Part shown: piece by piece, positions 1 to 6,583 of the stretch
Layout of the letters: each line of letters starts with the position of its first letter
Position numbering within the stretch: the stretch's first letter is position 1
IMG/VR virus record: IMGVR_UViG_3300032213_001151
Span: 1-60,484 of that record
Origin: a virus
Length of the DNA: 60,484 nucleotides
Strand: one strand, 5' to 3'
Program-made: the position numbers and the translations under genes
The notes under the pieces: generated by a model
What the model was told of the DNA's origin: nothing
The model's database searches: none
The model's input: only the letters and a program-made list of their open reading frames with translations

Positions 1-123
1 CCTTGCGTATCTCGTCACTTGTCTTGCCCTTTACGCCTACAGTCACGTGACCCCCACAGCGTCTGTCAGCAGGGCTGTAGCGTGAGTCAATTATCTTCTC
101 AGCCTGCACGAACAAGTCATAGA
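1..123. repeat. Terminal direct repeat, left copy (circular contig join)
   Basis: Bases 1-123 are identical to 60362-60484. A gene reads through the duplication in one frame, so this is most simply an assembly overlap of a circular or circularly permuted genome of about 60,361 bp. A true short terminal repeat cannot be excluded from sequence alone. Confidence 0.95.
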
Positions 124-475
124 CCTTGTTGCGCCATTTGCCTTCGGGCAGCAGGGGTAAGATGTGGGTCACTGCCTCGTATCCGCATGAGCCGTCACGT
201 TCAAACCCGCAGAACAGTGGGTATTCCTTCACAGCACCTCTGTGTAGTACGTTCTTCTCAACTTCAAAACCGATTGTGAACTTGCTCTCATGCACACCAC
301 CCTCGGTAAGGATTGCGTGCCTGCGCTGCATGGGCTTCAATCCAATCACGTCAACCGTGTAAGGGGTCTTGCTGTGATTCAATGGGCTTGGCTTGCCGTG
401 ATAACTCTGTACAGTGCCTCTTCTTTCGTCACCCGTGTTAGTGTAGGCGATTCCGTTTAAAAAATTGTTCGTCAT
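1..475 (-). CDS. Amidoligase (COOH-NH2 ligase type), N-terminal part; gene continues at 60361
   Basis: This is the 5' part of a 337-codon gene that starts with ATG at 475 on the minus strand, runs off base 1 and continues from 60361 down to 59823. Seen: a GFEVE motif at residues 69-73, then ERDGSCGYEAVTHILPL (about 92-108) and a CGGH motif near 140-143. In the glutamine-synthetase-fold amidoligase family, the family that uses ATP to join carboxylates to amines, these match the conserved G-x-E-x-E, D-G-S...G-x-E and C-G-x-H elements. It is the second gene of the minus arm, after a palindromic hairpin at 498-523. The substrate is unknown; a link with the amidotransferase/cyclotransferase fusion at 56156 is inferred from known gene associations of this family. 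Confidence 0.78.
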   Translation of the reverse strand, partial: MTNNFLNGIAYTNTGDERRGTVQSYHGKPSPLNHSKTPYTVDVIGLKPMQRRHAILTEGGVHESKFTIGFEVEKNVLHRGAVKEYPLFCGFERDGSCGYEAVTHILPLLPEGKWRNKVYDLFVQAEKIIDSRYSPADRRCGGHVTVGVKGKTSDEIRK

Positions 476-497
476 AGTGGTAGTGTTGGTTTAGTAT

Positions 498-523
498 GGG
501 TAGTGTCCTCAAAGACACTACCC
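498..523. repeat. Dispersed palindrome copy 1, with GGGTA/TACCC clamp
   Basis: The core GTGTCCTCAAAGACAC lies at 503-518 and is flanked by matching arms GGGTA and TACCC, giving a 26-base hairpin between the gene ending at 537 and the amidoligase start at 475. No U-tract follows, so it is not a classic intrinsic terminator. Confidence 0.85.
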
Positions 524-536
524 GTGTTGTTGTTGG

Positions 537-1205
537 TTAATTTTCACCCCCTCTGTTGGCAAGTGCTGCCTTCAGGAACTCAAGTGCAAAGTTTAGCTCT
601 TCGTCACTGTTCTGCGTGGTCACAGTGCCGTTGGTGTCTACCCTCACAGCTACGTTTCTGCCAAGGTCCAAGTCAGCAGCCTTGAAAGACATTATGAAGA
701 CTGTCGCAGTGCGCACTTCCACTTCGGGGGTGCTGTCTTCGCCTTCCTCATTTCCACTGCCTTCACCCTCACCTTTTCCGCTGCCTGCGGTCTCTGCTGC
801 TGCACGTGCAAACTTCAATAAGCCCTCAAGTGTTCTGTTAGGCTCTTGCCCTTCTGCCTCTGCCTCGTCACACTTGGTGTTGAACAAGTTAATTGTTTCT
901 TGTGGCAGTTTGCCTGCCTTCAACACTTTGTAGAAGTAGCTTTTTTGCCACCCGAAAACTTTCTTTCCAAACTCTTCGTTGGACCAAGAAACGCCTTCCT
1001 CGCGGAAAACTGCCTTGCCTTCGTCAGACGAAAACCATTCGTGTGCCTTCAACACCAACTTGCTCAAGGCAATTGTGTTGGTGAACTTGCTCTTTTGTGC
1101 GTTGGTGAGAGTGCGCTGCACCTTGCGAATCTCTGTGATGTTCAAACCTGCCTTCACTTGTGGTAAGGCTAAAAGTGCGGTCTCGATTGTTAGTAACTGT
1201 GTCAT
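537..1205 (-). CDS. Conserved phage protein of unknown function, first gene of the minus arm
   Basis: 222 residues, ATG start. The N-terminal two thirds is helical and basic, with a W/F-rich stretch around residues 55-95 (EWFSSDEGK, SWSNEEFG, GWQKSYFYKV). Then comes a low-complexity G/E/S linker near 142-160 and a more ordered C-terminal segment. I do not recognise a named family. Being first behind the promoter at 1258-1289 and next to the divergent region, it may be an early regulator or DNA-binding protein; this is inference from position only. Confidence 0.8.
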   Translation of the reverse strand: MTQLLTIETALLALPQVKAGLNITEIRKVQRTLTNAQKSKFTNTIALSKLVLKAHEWFSSDEGKAVFREEGVSWSNEEFGKKVFGWQKSYFYKVLKAGKLPQETINLFNTKCDEAEAEGQEPNRTLEGLLKFARAAAETAGSGKGEGEGSGNEEGEDSTPEVEVRTATVFIMSFKAADLDLGRNVAVRVDTNGTVTTQNSDEELNFALEFLKAALANRGGEN

Positions 1206-1257
1206 ATTTAATTAGTTAAGTGGTTTTTTCGTGTTGCCGCCTCGTTCATTGGCGGTA

Positions 1258-1289
1258 CAAACATAGTATATAGTTTGTATATTACCATA
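1258..1289 (-). promoter_or_regulatory. Bacteroidota-type promoter for the minus arm
   Basis: On the minus strand the -7 box TATGTTTG (1258-1265) is followed downstream by TACC. 20 bases upstream is TATG (1286-1289), a 3/4 match to the -33 TTTG. The sequence around it (ATATACAAACTATATACTA) nearly duplicates the promoter at 58542-58573. Confidence 0.6.
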
Positions 1290-1469
1290 CATTGAGCAAA
1301 AATTTTTTAGTTTTTTTATTCATTGCCATATTCAGTGCGTCCGCTTTCCCTTGTCCCGCTTGCGTTTGCGCTTGGTACATTGCCCGTAAAAAAATTATAA
1401 AGTTTTTTTGTGGCACATGGGCTAAGCAAGGCTTACCCTTGTGTAGCAAGGGTTTGAGGCTCGTTTGTA

Positions 1470-1485
1470 GTGTCTTTGAGGACAC
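1470..1485. repeat. Dispersed palindrome copy 2
   Basis: GTGTCTTTGAGGACAC in the divergent intergenic region; no extended arms. Confidence 0.85.
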
Positions 1486-1529
1486 AAAACGTATGCAGAC
1501 AGTGCGCATACTGTATGTATCAGGTATGA

Positions 1530-1648
1530 AAGGCAAGCAGGCAGGCAGCAAGGCAGGGCAAGCAAGCAGGCAAGGCAGGAACAAGGCAGCGCAAGCAGGT
1601 ATGCAAGGCAGGCATGAGCACTATGCAGGCAGGCAGGCAGGGCTGCCA
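1530..1648. repeat. GGCAGGCA/GGCAAGCA short-repeat tract
   Basis: About 120 bases built from overlapping 4-8 bp units (GGCA, AGGC, AAGCAGGC, CAAGGCAGG) in direct orientation. It ends in an imperfect inverted repeat (GGCAGGGCTGCC). The units are irregular, so these are not clean iterons. Possible origin or protein-binding array; a polymerase-slippage product is an alternative. Confidence 0.7.
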
Positions 1649-1703
1649 TAGAAAAAGCCAAAAAGTTTGCAGTGCGCAGCGCAAAGGGTGACCCCCACCC
1701 CTT

Positions 1704-1753
1704 GGGCAGGGGGGTGCTTCCGCAGGGGGGGCGCTTGGCGCAGGACGGGGGGG
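1704..1753 (+). other. G-quadruplex-capable tract
   Basis: Plus-strand G-runs at 1704-1706, 1709-1714, 1725-1731 and 1747-1753 are separated by 2, 10 and 15 bases, with extra CACCCC/GGGGTG hairpin potential at its left edge. Folding is inferred. Confidence 0.45.
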
Positions 1754-1787
1754 AACCCTAATAGTCAGCATATCTAATAAAAAGTTG

Positions 1788-1795
1788 TACCTTTG
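1788..1795 (+). promoter_or_regulatory. -7 box for the first plus-arm gene
   Basis: TACCTTTG lies 4 bases before the ATG at 1800. No TTTG is present 19-21 bases upstream. A transcript starting about 7 bases downstream would be nearly leaderless. Confidence 0.4.
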
Positions 1796-1799
1796 TTAT

Positions 1800-2015
1800 A
1801 TGAAAAAGGGAATTGGAAAGATGAGCATAATGGGTCAGCCGGGGTTGACTGTAAGAAATGGTCGATTGATTAACAATCTTCCTGATGGCACGATGGGTAT
1901 TCAAGCAGCAGCAGATGCGAGGAAGTTGAGAAGGAAAGAGGAGAAGATTGAGATGATGGTTGAAGCTGATGTACGTGCGAGTATGAGAGAAAAGTTGCTT
2001 GGGTTGGAAAGTTAA
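1800..2015 (+). CDS. Small phage protein, unknown function
   Basis: 71 residues from ATG at 1800 (a second possible ATG at 1821 gives MSIMGQPG). Seen: an ordered N-terminal part containing GLTVRNGRLINNLPDGTMG (about residues 15-33) and then a charged helix rich in K/R/E. I do not recognise a family. It is a single-gene unit with its own -7 box and a strong intrinsic terminator at 2048-2074, which separates it from the chaperonin genes. Confidence 0.65.
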   Translation: MKKGIGKMSIMGQPGLTVRNGRLINNLPDGTMGIQAAADARKLRRKEEKIEMMVEADVRASMREKLLGLES

Positions 2016-2047
2016 CCCGCTTCATATATTTTGTTGTTTGTTACAGA

Positions 2048-2074
2048 GAGGGTAGAGATACCCTCTTTTTTTTT
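2048..2074 (+). terminator. Intrinsic terminator
   Basis: Stem GAGGGTA/TACCCTC (7 bp) with loop GAGA, followed by nine T residues. It closes the unit of the small gene at 1800-2015. Confidence 0.85.
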
Positions 2075-2170
2075 AGTGTCGTTTTAAAAATTCTTTTGTT
2101 AATGGTTGGCTATTAGATTGGTCTTTCTAAGAGTTTTAGTATTTGTATTATTAGTATCTATAAATATCTA

Positions 2171-2212
2171 TTGATATTATTTTGTCATTAGAATGACTAT
2201 TTTAATGTCAAT
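2171..2212. promoter_or_regulatory. Inverted repeat, candidate operator for the chaperonin genes
   Basis: The core GTCATTAGAATGAC (2184-2197) is a perfect 6+2+6 palindrome. The flanks extend the symmetry imperfectly, from TTGATATTA on the left to TAATGTCAA on the right. Operator function is inferred. Confidence 0.4.
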
Positions 2213-2344
2213 AATAAATAGATAAGTTATTGATTAATAATAGTTCTGTCGAAAATGTTAAAAATAAGAGAAGTTTCTAACTATAAAAAAAAATAATATA
2301 AAGGAGGAGAGAGAGAGAGAATAGGGGGAGATAAAAATCACACA

Positions 2345-2376
2345 TTGCATATTTGGTGTTAAAGGATATATCTTTG
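2345..2376 (+). promoter_or_regulatory. Putative groEL promoter
   Basis: -7 box TATCTTTG at 2369-2376, with TTG at 2345-2347, 21 bases upstream. It lies 22 bases before the groEL ATG. The -33 match is weak. Confidence 0.45.
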
Positions 2377-2398
2377 CCACAATCAAATTAAATCAATC

Positions 2399-4018
2399 AT
2401 GATAGACAATGGCATGGGGTATTCCCCGAAGGACCTTCAGTTTGGAGAAGAGGGTCGTAAGAAACTAATCAGTGGTATTTCAAAAATTGCAACTGCAGTC
2501 AAGAGCACATTAGGACCGAGGGGTAACACTGTGTTGATTGAGTCGCCATCACACACGAGCAGTATAACTGTGACCAAGGATGGTGTGACGGTAGCCAAGT
2601 CAATTGACTTGATGGACCCTGTAGAGAACCTTGCGGTAAGGATGATGAAGGAGGCAGCAGACAAGACTGCCAACTCAGCGGGTGATGGTACGACAACTGC
2701 CATTGTGTTGACTGAGGCTATTGTCAAAGCGGGTGACGAGTTGATGGACAGTGACACGAACAGGACGCTTGTGTTGCGAGAGATTGTGGAGATGGGCAAC
2801 AAGATAGTGGAGAAGCTTGCGCAAAAGAACGTGAAGCTAACCGAGCACACCTTGTTGGATGTAGCTAAAATCTCTGCGAACAATGACAAGACTATTGGTG
2901 AGACCATTGCCAAGGTATACAAAGAGATTGGTGAGAATGGTATTGTGACAGTAGAGAAGTCGCAGACCACTGAGACATATGCTGAGTCAACGCACGGGTT
3001 CAAGGTACAGAGAGGGTACTACTCACCGCTGTTCATCAATGACCAAAAGAAGGACGAGTGCATCTATGAGGATGTGATGGTGCTAATCAGTGACGCTGAG
3101 ATACACAACTTGCTGCAGATTGAGCCGGTGCTGAAACCAATTATCCAAGAGGGTAAGAAGCTTCTGATTATTGCTCCGTGCTCAGTGAACGTGGTGAACA
3201 CATTGGCTGCGAATGTGGTGAAGAACAACCTGAAGGTATGTGCGATTGAGCCACCATCATTCGGGTATAAGAAGCATGAGCTGATGCAAGACATTGCCTT
3301 GGCTGTGGGTGCTAAGTATTTCTCAGAGAAGACAGGTGACGACTTGAGCCTAATCTCGTATGCTGACCTTGGTCATGCTGCAAAGATTATCATTGACTCG
3401 AAGAGCACTGTGATAATCAACTCTGAGTTCAGAACAGACTTTGAGGAGATTGACAACAGGGTTGCTCAGTTGTGGGAGGCGCACAAGGCTGCCAACAAGA
3501 AGCATGAGAAGGAGTTCATCCTCTCAAGGATAGCATCACTGACAGGTGGCGTTGGTGTCATCTACGTAGGTGGTACAACTGACATAGAGCAGAAGGAGCT
3601 GTATGACCGTGTCGATGACGCAGTGTGTGCAGTACGTTCAGCATTAGAGGAGGGCATCCTTCCCGGTGCAGGCAAAGCGTTATTCGAGGAGGCACTTGCT
3701 ATTGTTGGCGAGGCTAATGACAGCAAGGAGAGAACTATTGCCAAGAAGATTCTTCACACCGCACTTCAGATACCGCTGATGCAGATACTGCTGAACGCAG
3801 GCATGAACGGGCATGAGGTGTATGCTGATGCGAATATGCGTCAGTCAGGTCGTGGGTACAATGTGGTGACAGGGACCTATGGTGACCTGATTGAGATGGG
3901 TGTGATTGACCCGGTGAAGGTGACAAGGTCAGCCCTGCAGAATGCAATCAGTGTGGCAACAACAATCCTATCAACCAACGCCATCATCACAATGGCGAGA
4001 ACATACGATACAAAATGA
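2399..4018 (+). CDS. groEL: Phage chaperonin GroEL (Cpn60)
   Basis: 539 residues, close to the usual 540-550. Known role: a double-ring ATP-driven folding chamber; here probably for phage virion or replication proteins in the host cytoplasm. Seen: TLGPRGN (37-43), DGVTVAK (61-67), the nucleotide-binding GDGTTT (95-100), GYYSPLFIND in the apical region, RIASLTGGVGVIYVGG and RVDDAV (404-409, containing the catalytic Asp region), ILPGAG near 420, and YNVVTGTYGDLIEMGVIDP. The C-terminal GGM tail of bacterial GroEL is missing; it ends MARTYDTK. The apical domain is the most diverged part. Its stop overlaps the groES start (ATGA), implying coupled translation. Confidence 0.97.
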   Translation: MIDNGMGYSPKDLQFGEEGRKKLISGISKIATAVKSTLGPRGNTVLIESPSHTSSITVTKDGVTVAKSIDLMDPVENLAVRMMKEAADKTANSAGDGTTTAIVLTEAIVKAGDELMDSDTNRTLVLREIVEMGNKIVEKLAQKNVKLTEHTLLDVAKISANNDKTIGETIAKVYKEIGENGIVTVEKSQTTETYAESTHGFKVQRGYYSPLFINDQKKDECIYEDVMVLISDAEIHNLLQIEPVLKPIIQEGKKLLIIAPCSVNVVNTLAANVVKNNLKVCAIEPPSFGYKKHELMQDIALAVGAKYFSEKTGDDLSLISYADLGHAAKIIIDSKSTVIINSEFRTDFEEIDNRVAQLWEAHKAANKKHEKEFILSRIASLTGGVGVIYVGGTTDIEQKELYDRVDDAVCAVRSALEEGILPGAGKALFEEALAIVGEANDSKERTIAKKILHTALQIPLMQILLNAGMNGHEVYADANMRQSGRGYNVVTGTYGDLIEMGVIDPVKVTRSALQNAISVATTILSTNAIITMARTYDTK

Positions 4019-4290
4019 TAGCAATAGGCAAAAACATAATTGTCAACGACATTGACGAGGAGATTAAAACTGAGTCAGGGTTGTTGCTATCCGCAGAGGA
4101 TGCACGTGGGTTCAGATACAAGAAGGCAACTGTGGTTGTTCCGGGTACTGAGGTGTCTGTGATAAACGCAGGCGATGAGATATACTACGACAAGTCGCAC
4201 TCCTACACAATGGTGATAGGCGATAAGCCATACACGATTATTCAGGAACGTGATGTCGTTGTTGTTTCAGATAGGCATTCATCTCTTTGA
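4015..4290 (+). CDS. groES: Phage co-chaperonin GroES (Cpn10)
   Basis: 91 residues, near the usual 95-97. It would cap the GroEL ring encoded immediately upstream (4-base overlap). Seen: an N-terminal strand (IAIGKNIIV), a mobile-loop-like segment with SGLLLSAED at 21-29 matching the GGIVL loop of GroES, then a GDEIYYD strand and a C-terminal IIQERDVVVV strand that fits the family's closing beta-strand. The last 53 bases overlap, antisense, the 3' end of the regulator gene at 4238-4699. Confidence 0.85.
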   Translation: MIAIGKNIIVNDIDEEIKTESGLLLSAEDARGFRYKKATVVVPGTEVSVINAGDEIYYDKSHSYTMVIGDKPYTIIQERDVVVVSDRHSSL

Positions 4291-4699
4291 TGAACTCTCT
4301 GTAACGCTTATCCATGTAAGATACATTCTTTGCGAAGATTGGATTATTTGACTGACTAACGGGGATTTCTTCCCCGTTTAGTTTTTTATACATGGATGAG
4401 ATTACACGCTTACCCTTGTATGAGATTTCATACAGAGCCTTCTGTTTCTTCTTTTGGTCATAGTCCCTGAACTTTGAAATCCAACCATCTCTCAAAAGTT
4501 TATCGAATCGGTTCTCATCCCAAGACATGAGCTTATTGAACTCATCGAACTTCTCCTTCGGGAAGTATTTCTCTGAGTAGAGGAACAGCAGCATATCAAG
4601 TTCACACTGAGTTAACCCATACTTGGCTTTCATGAAATACCTGATGACTCTCCAAAACTTTAGGTAGTCGCTTGTGGGGGTGTATCCGTTATATGACAT
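4238..4699 (-). CDS. Winged-helix (MarR-like) transcriptional regulator
   Basis: 153 residues from ATG at 4699; upstream in-frame codons run into the opposing promoter and gene, so I reject them. Seen: a winged-helix pattern at about residues 27-112, with YGLTQCELDMLLFLY as an early helix, FDKLLRDGWISKFRD as the recognition-helix end, then the wing and LYEISYKGKRVISSMY. It is the only minus-strand gene inside the plus arm. It is convergent with groES (53-base overlap) and divergent from the basic-protein block, with face-to-face -7 boxes. It probably controls one or both. MarR assignment is by pattern only. Confidence 0.72.
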   Translation of the reverse strand: MSYNGYTPTSDYLKFWRVIRYFMKAKYGLTQCELDMLLFLYSEKYFPKEKFDEFNKLMSWDENRFDKLLRDGWISKFRDYDQKKKQKALYEISYKGKRVISSMYKKLNGEEIPVSQSNNPIFAKNVSYMDKRYREFIKEMNAYLKQQRHHVPE

Positions 4700-4713
4700 T
4701 AGATTTAATTTAT

Positions 4714-4731
4714 TACTTTTGTACAAAGTTA
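4714..4731. promoter_or_regulatory. Face-to-face -7 boxes of divergent promoters
   Basis: TACTTTTG on the plus strand (4714-4721) and TAACTTTG on the minus strand (4724-4731) are separated by 2 bases. RNA polymerase could occupy only one at a time. The plus box precedes the ATG at 4737; the minus box precedes the regulator start at 4699. Confidence 0.5.
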
Positions 4732-4736
4732 CCATA

Positions 4737-5027
4737 ATGGCAGATAAAAGTAAAATGAAGTGTAACGTGCCCCGTACTTCTGACCGTGCAGGTAAGAAGA
4801 TGATGGTAAAGGCGTGTGCAGGTGGCAAAGAAAAGCTACTTCACTTCGGAGCCAAGGGTTATGGTCACAATTATTCCCCTGCTGCACGTAAAAGCTTCAA
4901 GGCTCGTCACAGTTGTGACACCGCAACCGATAAATTGACCCCAAGATATTGGGCTTGCAAGAAATTATGGGCAGGTCCGGGTGGCTCAACACAGTCATCA
5001 CCAAAAAGTAGGAGAGGAAAGTACTGA
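4737..5027 (+). CDS. Small basic protein 1
   Basis: 96 residues from ATG at 4737. Very basic, with three central Cys (CNVPR, KACAGG, HSCDT) plus a later ACKKLW. The motif GYGHNYSPAARKSFKARH (about 39-56) is conserved-looking. It is the first of seven short Lys/Arg-rich genes. It may bind nucleic acid and could be packaged; no named family recognised. Its TGA overlaps the next ATG by one base. Confidence 0.75.
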   Translation: MADKSKMKCNVPRTSDRAGKKMMVKACAGGKEKLLHFGAKGYGHNYSPAARKSFKARHSCDTATDKLTPRYWACKKLWAGPGGSTQSSPKSRRGKY

Positions 5028-5221
5028 TGAAGAAGGAAAATGTGTCTTGGAAGAGCAAAGGTCACTACCTAAAGGACGGAACAGAGTGGATGGGTGCACA
5101 ACACGCACACAAAAACAAAGTTATGACCGGGAAATCCCACACTGCTACAAGCAAACCGCTATTCCACTTCATGGAATTGGGTTCAGTTGCCAAGAAAAAG
5201 GTCTTATCTAAGAAAAAGTAA
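5027..5221 (+). CDS. Small basic protein 2
   Basis: 64 residues, with many Lys and His, ending in KKKVLSKKK. Segments DGTEWMGAQHAHKNKVMTGK and LFHFMELGSVAKKK are visible. Function unknown. It sits in the translationally coupled basic-protein block. Confidence 0.7.
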   Translation: MKKENVSWKSKGHYLKDGTEWMGAQHAHKNKVMTGKSHTATSKPLFHFMELGSVAKKKVLSKKK

Positions 5222-5226
5222 CGACA

Positions 5227-5574
5227 ATGAAGGATGCCTGCTACAAAAAAGTGAAAGCACAGTACAATATATTCCCATCTGCACGTGCATCACAGGCTAT
5301 TGCCAAGTGTCGCAAGGAATCGGGCAGTGTTCGCAAGGGTGAGGCAGGCACATCACTGAAAAGATGGCAGAATGAGAAGTGGGTTGACACCAAATCAGGC
5401 AAACCATGTGGTGCAGGTGGCAAGAATGAGTACTGTCGTCCATCAAAGAGAGTGTCTTCAAAGACACCCGTGACGAAATCGGAGTTGAGTTCGTCAAAGC
5501 TTGCAGCAAAGAAAGCAGAGAAGTCAAGAGTGGGTATGGGAAATCGTGTCTCAAACATTAATAAAAAAAAATAG
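5227..5574 (+). CDS. Small basic Cys-containing protein 3 (DUF5872-like C-terminal motif)
   Basis: 115 residues. Seen: CYKKVKAQYNIFPSARASQA near the N-terminus, then LKRWQNEKWVDTKSGKPCG and EYCRPSKRVSSKTP, a pattern shared with small basic proteins of phages and large DNA viruses; the family name is from memory and unverified. Palindrome copy 3 (5452-5467) lies inside the gene and encodes VSSKT without breaking the frame, exactly within the conserved-looking stretch. Confidence 0.75.
   Translation: MKDACYKKVKAQYNIFPSARASQAIAKCRKESGSVRKGEAGTSLKRWQNEKWVDTKSGKPCGAGGKNEYCRPSKRVSSKTPVTKSELSSSKLAAKKAEKSRVGMGNRVSNINKKK
5452..5467. repeat. Dispersed palindrome copy 3 (intragenic)
   Basis: GTGTCTTCAAAGACAC inside the gene at 5227-5574, read in the V-S-S-K-T frame; no extended arms. 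Confidence 0.85.
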
Positions 5575-5575
5575 A

Positions 5576-5583
5576 TAACTTTG
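5576..5583 (+). promoter_or_regulatory. -7-like box before small basic protein 4
   Basis: TAACTTTG, 4 bases before the ATG at 5588, preceded by an A-tract. No -33 TTTG at the usual distance. Confidence 0.35.
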
Positions 5584-5587
5584 CATC

Positions 5588-5761
5588 ATGGCTAAGGCAA
5601 GTAAGTTTGAAAAACTGAGCAACAAGATTGCAGAGAAGCAAGGTATATCAAAGAAAGCAGCAAATGCTATAACTGCTTCCATTGGTCGTAAGAAATACGG
5701 GAACGCTGCCTTCCAAAAAATGGCAGCCAAAGGAAAAGCAAAATCAAAAAACAAAAAATAA
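5588..5761 (+). CDS. Small basic protein 4
   Basis: 57 residues. Seen: KFEKLSNKIAEKQGISKKAA and ASIGRKKYGNAAFQKMAAKG, a Lys/Ala pattern common among small tailed-phage proteins. A helical, highly positive protein, probably a nucleic-acid binder. Function is not established. Confidence 0.75.
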   Translation: MAKASKFEKLSNKIAEKQGISKKAANAITASIGRKKYGNAAFQKMAAKGKAKSKNKK

Positions 5762-5762
5762 C

Positions 5763-5921
5763 ATGAAAAAGATGATGACCCCCGGTGTTATGAACTCAAT
5801 CAGTAACCCAAAGAAAGCAGCAGTTAAGAAAGCTGTAGTAAAAGCTGTGGCTAAGAAAGCTGTAGGCAAAGCAGTTGCTAAAAAAGCAATGGGCAAAGCT
5901 GCATCAAAGAAAATGTGCTAA
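5763..5921 (+). CDS. Histone-H1-like Lys/Ala repeat protein
   Basis: 52 residues from ATG at 5763. After a short N-terminus it is almost entirely K-K-A-V / K-A-V-A repeats (about residues 17-50), like the tail of linker histones or bacterial H1-like DNA-condensing proteins, ending in MC. Only a base separates it from the preceding stop. DNA condensation in the capsid or of the host nucleoid is an inference. Confidence 0.7.
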   Translation: MKKMMTPGVMNSISNPKKAAVKKAVVKAVAKKAVGKAVAKKAMGKAASKKMC

Positions 5922-5937
5922 TTCTAAATCATTAACA

Positions 5938-6123
5938 ATGATGAAGGTTAACGGCATTGGCGTGACTCTTAGCAAAGACATTGCTAAGAACAAGTCTAAC
6001 GTGATGAATAAGATGGGCAATAAGAAAGCCCTGATGAAGCGTTCAGATTGCAAAGGGTTGAATGACCCATGCATCATGAACGGAACTGTAGGAAAGCAGT
6101 TGAGCAAACTAATTTCTAAGTAA
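5938..6123 (+). CDS. Small basic protein 6
   Basis: 61 residues; two adjacent ATGs (5938 and 5941) are possible starts. Lys/Asn-rich, with DCKGLNDPC as a two-Cys motif. No family recognised. Same block and direction as its neighbours. Confidence 0.65.
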   Translation: MMKVNGIGVTLSKDIAKNKSNVMNKMGNKKALMKRSDCKGLNDPCIMNGTVGKQLSKLISK

Positions 6124-6130
6124 ACAAAGT

Positions 6131-6301
6131 ATGAAGCTAAGCGAGGAAAGCCAAGGTCTTGGAGATACCATTGAGAAGATTACCACTGTAACAGGGGTAA
6201 AGAAAGTCGTTGACACTGTATCGAATGCAGTGAAGAAGGACTGTGGTTGCAAAGCAAGAAAGGATGCGCTTAATCGTATGTTTCCGTATCAGAAAAAATA
6301 A
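6131..6301 (+). CDS. Small conserved phage protein with CGC motif
   Basis: 56 residues. Seen: LGDTIEKITTVTGVKKVVDT followed by DCGCKARKDALNRMFPY. The CGC...R...LN..FPY ending is shared by short proteins encoded near structural genes of many Bacteroidota phages (recalled, not searched). Possibly a minor virion component. Confidence 0.75.
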   Translation: MKLSEESQGLGDTIEKITTVTGVKKVVDTVSNAVKKDCGCKARKDALNRMFPYQKK

Positions 6302-6315
6302 AACAAACAAAAGCA

Positions 6316-6582
6316 ATGGCGTATCAAAAACTTCAGGCGTATAGAGCTGCAGCAGTAACACCGAGCAACACGAATGACATACCGAGTGTTTCCAACCAAG
6401 ATGGTACGGGGAACAATGGTTGTGTTATTTATATTGGCGGTGCAGGTAACCTTGATGTTACAACTGCGGGTGGTGACCGTGTAACATTCACAGGATTGTT
6501 AGCCGGTCAATTCGTGCCTGTTCAAGTTGTAAGGGTTTGGGCATCAGGAACAACAGCAACTAACATTTTAGCTCTTTGGTAA
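6316..6582 (+). CDS. Small Gly/Val-rich structural-type protein
   Basis: 88 residues, beta-rich. MAYQKLQAYRAAAVTPSNTN is followed by NNGCVIYIGGAGNLDVTTAG, then VPVQVVRVWASGTT...ILALW. This layout is common in small proteins next to phage tail-fibre genes. A small capsid or tail decoration protein is likely; role not proven. Confidence 0.75.
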   Translation: MAYQKLQAYRAAAVTPSNTNDIPSVSNQDGTGNNGCVIYIGGAGNLDVTTAGGDRVTFTGLLAGQFVPVQVVRVWASGTTATNILALW

Positions 6583-6583
6583 G

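Larger units (their letters stand above)
1206..1799. other. Divergent intergenic region, candidate replication origin
   Basis: No convincing gene in 594 bp between the two divergent arms. It holds the minus-arm promoter, palindrome copy 2 (1470-1485), a stretch at 1530-1648 made of interspersed GGCAGGCA/GGCAAGCA/AAGGCAGG units, and a very G-rich tract at 1704-1753 with four or more G-runs on the plus strand. Its GC content is far above the flanking DNA. Repeats plus divergent transcription suggest an origin or a regulatory hub. Frames open across it are low-complexity and cysteine/proline-rich, as expected from the repeats, and I reject them as genes. Confidence 0.5.
2075..2398 (+). other. 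AT-rich leader upstream of groEL
   Basis: 324 bp with no gene. It contains an imperfect inverted repeat at 2171-2212, runs of A/T, a (GA)n tract at 2303-2321 preceded by AAAGGAGG, and a -7 box at 2369-2376. The length and structure suggest regulation of the chaperonin pair. Confidence 0.5.

Noticed and set aside
1-123. True phage terminal repeat used for packaging
   Set aside because: Its exact 123-base size inside a continuous gene fits an assembly overlap better; read-depth data would decide.
1282-1771. Several open frames on both strands across the repeat tract
   Set aside because: They are low-complexity Cys/Pro/Ala/Gly strings created by GGCA repeats, overlap one another, and lack credible starts.
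2437-3003. Long open frame antisense to groEL
   Set aside because: A shadow of the groEL codon pattern; no family resemblance or leader.
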